Part shown: in pieces, positions 43,588-43,650 of the stretch | How the letters are laid out: each line of letters starts with the position of its first letter | Numbering within the stretch: position 1 is the first letter of the stretch | Assembly: GCA_937899645.1 (NCBI GenBank) | Contig: CALCCD010000088.1 | Location: 1 to 43,650, forward strand | DNA from: an uncultured cyanobacterium | Lineage (GTDB): Bacteria; Cyanobacteriota; Cyanobacteriia; Cyanobacteriales; Geitlerinemataceae | Reading direction: 5' to 3' | DNA: 43,650 bases | Translations under genes and position numbers: made by a program | Notes under the pieces: generated by a model | Seen by the model: only the letters and a program-made list of their open reading frames with translations | What the model was told of the DNA's origin: nothing | The model's database searches: none

Positions 43588-43650
43588 CTACTCTCCCAGG
43601 GTAAACGCATCTAAAAAGGGGGCGAGATTGGTGTAGGTTAGGGGGCTATT
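43588..43650 (-). CDS. Probable 3' end of a gene entering from the right edge
   Basis: On the minus strand the last 20 codons before a TAG at 43588-43590 are open to the window edge and read NSPLTYTNLAPFLDAFTLGE. The composition looks like a real protein terminus, but 20 residues are too few to identify it. Confidence 0.35.
   Translation of the reverse strand, partial: NSPLTYTNLAPFLDAFTLGE

Noticed and set aside
1-43650. CRISPR arrays, rRNA genes, prophage or complete insertion sequences
   Set aside because: No regularly spaced identical repeats, no rRNA sequence, no phage structural genes and no transposase reading frame were seen.

Overview
The window is a piece of a cyanobacterial chromosome. 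It is GC-rich, and the cyanobacterial HIP1 octamer GCGATCGC and its core CGATCG occur throughout nearly every gene and spacer. It carries lineage-typical genes: cyanobacterial-type Hfq next to dapF, ComFB, a cyanoexosortase, a DUF3318 protein, a DUF1565-SPOR wall/surface protein, a PPC-TPR-CHAT protein and a phasin-like protein. No species is named because nothing here fixes one.

Layout. (1) 1-5.4 kb, minus strand: a two-partner-secretion exoprotein whose Pro-Glu tail is cut by an in-frame TAA, then comFB, an exported M23 endopeptidase and hfq. (2) 5.6-10.9 kb: dapF, a PD-(D/E)XK-like protein, exbB and two exbD genes on the plus strand, facing a TonB-like protein across a bidirectional terminator. 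(3) 11.0-17.6 kb: an orphan PstS/SphX phosphate-binding protein behind a good Pho-box array, the DUF1565-SPOR protein, a coiled-coil membrane protein and leuA. (4) 17.7-23.7 kb: an exported TPR-CHAT protease-like protein, convergent with an MscS channel / M23 endopeptidase / bactofilin run. (5) 23.8-28.3 kb, an accessory-looking stretch: two MITE-like elements, an FGE-sulfatase-fold protein whose last codons lie in a MITE end, glutaredoxin, an SLH lipoprotein, and an AT-rich, HIP1-free gene with an N-terminal effector-associated domain 1 (EAD1). (6) 28.4-32.4 kb: a BASS-family transporter, an LRAT-like enzyme fused to a PspA/Vipp1-like helical hairpin, a sugar aminotransferase and cyanoexosortase B. 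(7) 32.6-43.65 kb: a multi-PAS histidine kinase with a small membrane protein, an SH3 lipoprotein, a peptide-type ABC permease, tRNA-Ala(GGC), cinA, an FKBP isomerase, a phasin-like protein, a DUF3318 protein and a Nudix hydrolase. A further minus-strand gene probably enters from the right edge.

How the genes work together. Much of the window concerns the cell envelope: TonB/ExbB/ExbD energisation of the outer membrane, phosphate capture, wall endopeptidases with a bactofilin scaffold, a mechanosensitive channel, exosortase processing and surface-exposed secreted proteins. The strongest unusual signals are: the LRAT-PspA fusion; the second ExbD, which has Asn where the essential transmembrane Asp should be and follows a pentanucleotide repeat that abuts its start codon; the EAD1 gene in foreign-looking DNA beside mobile repeats; and the stop codon inside the Pro-Glu repeat of the exoprotein.
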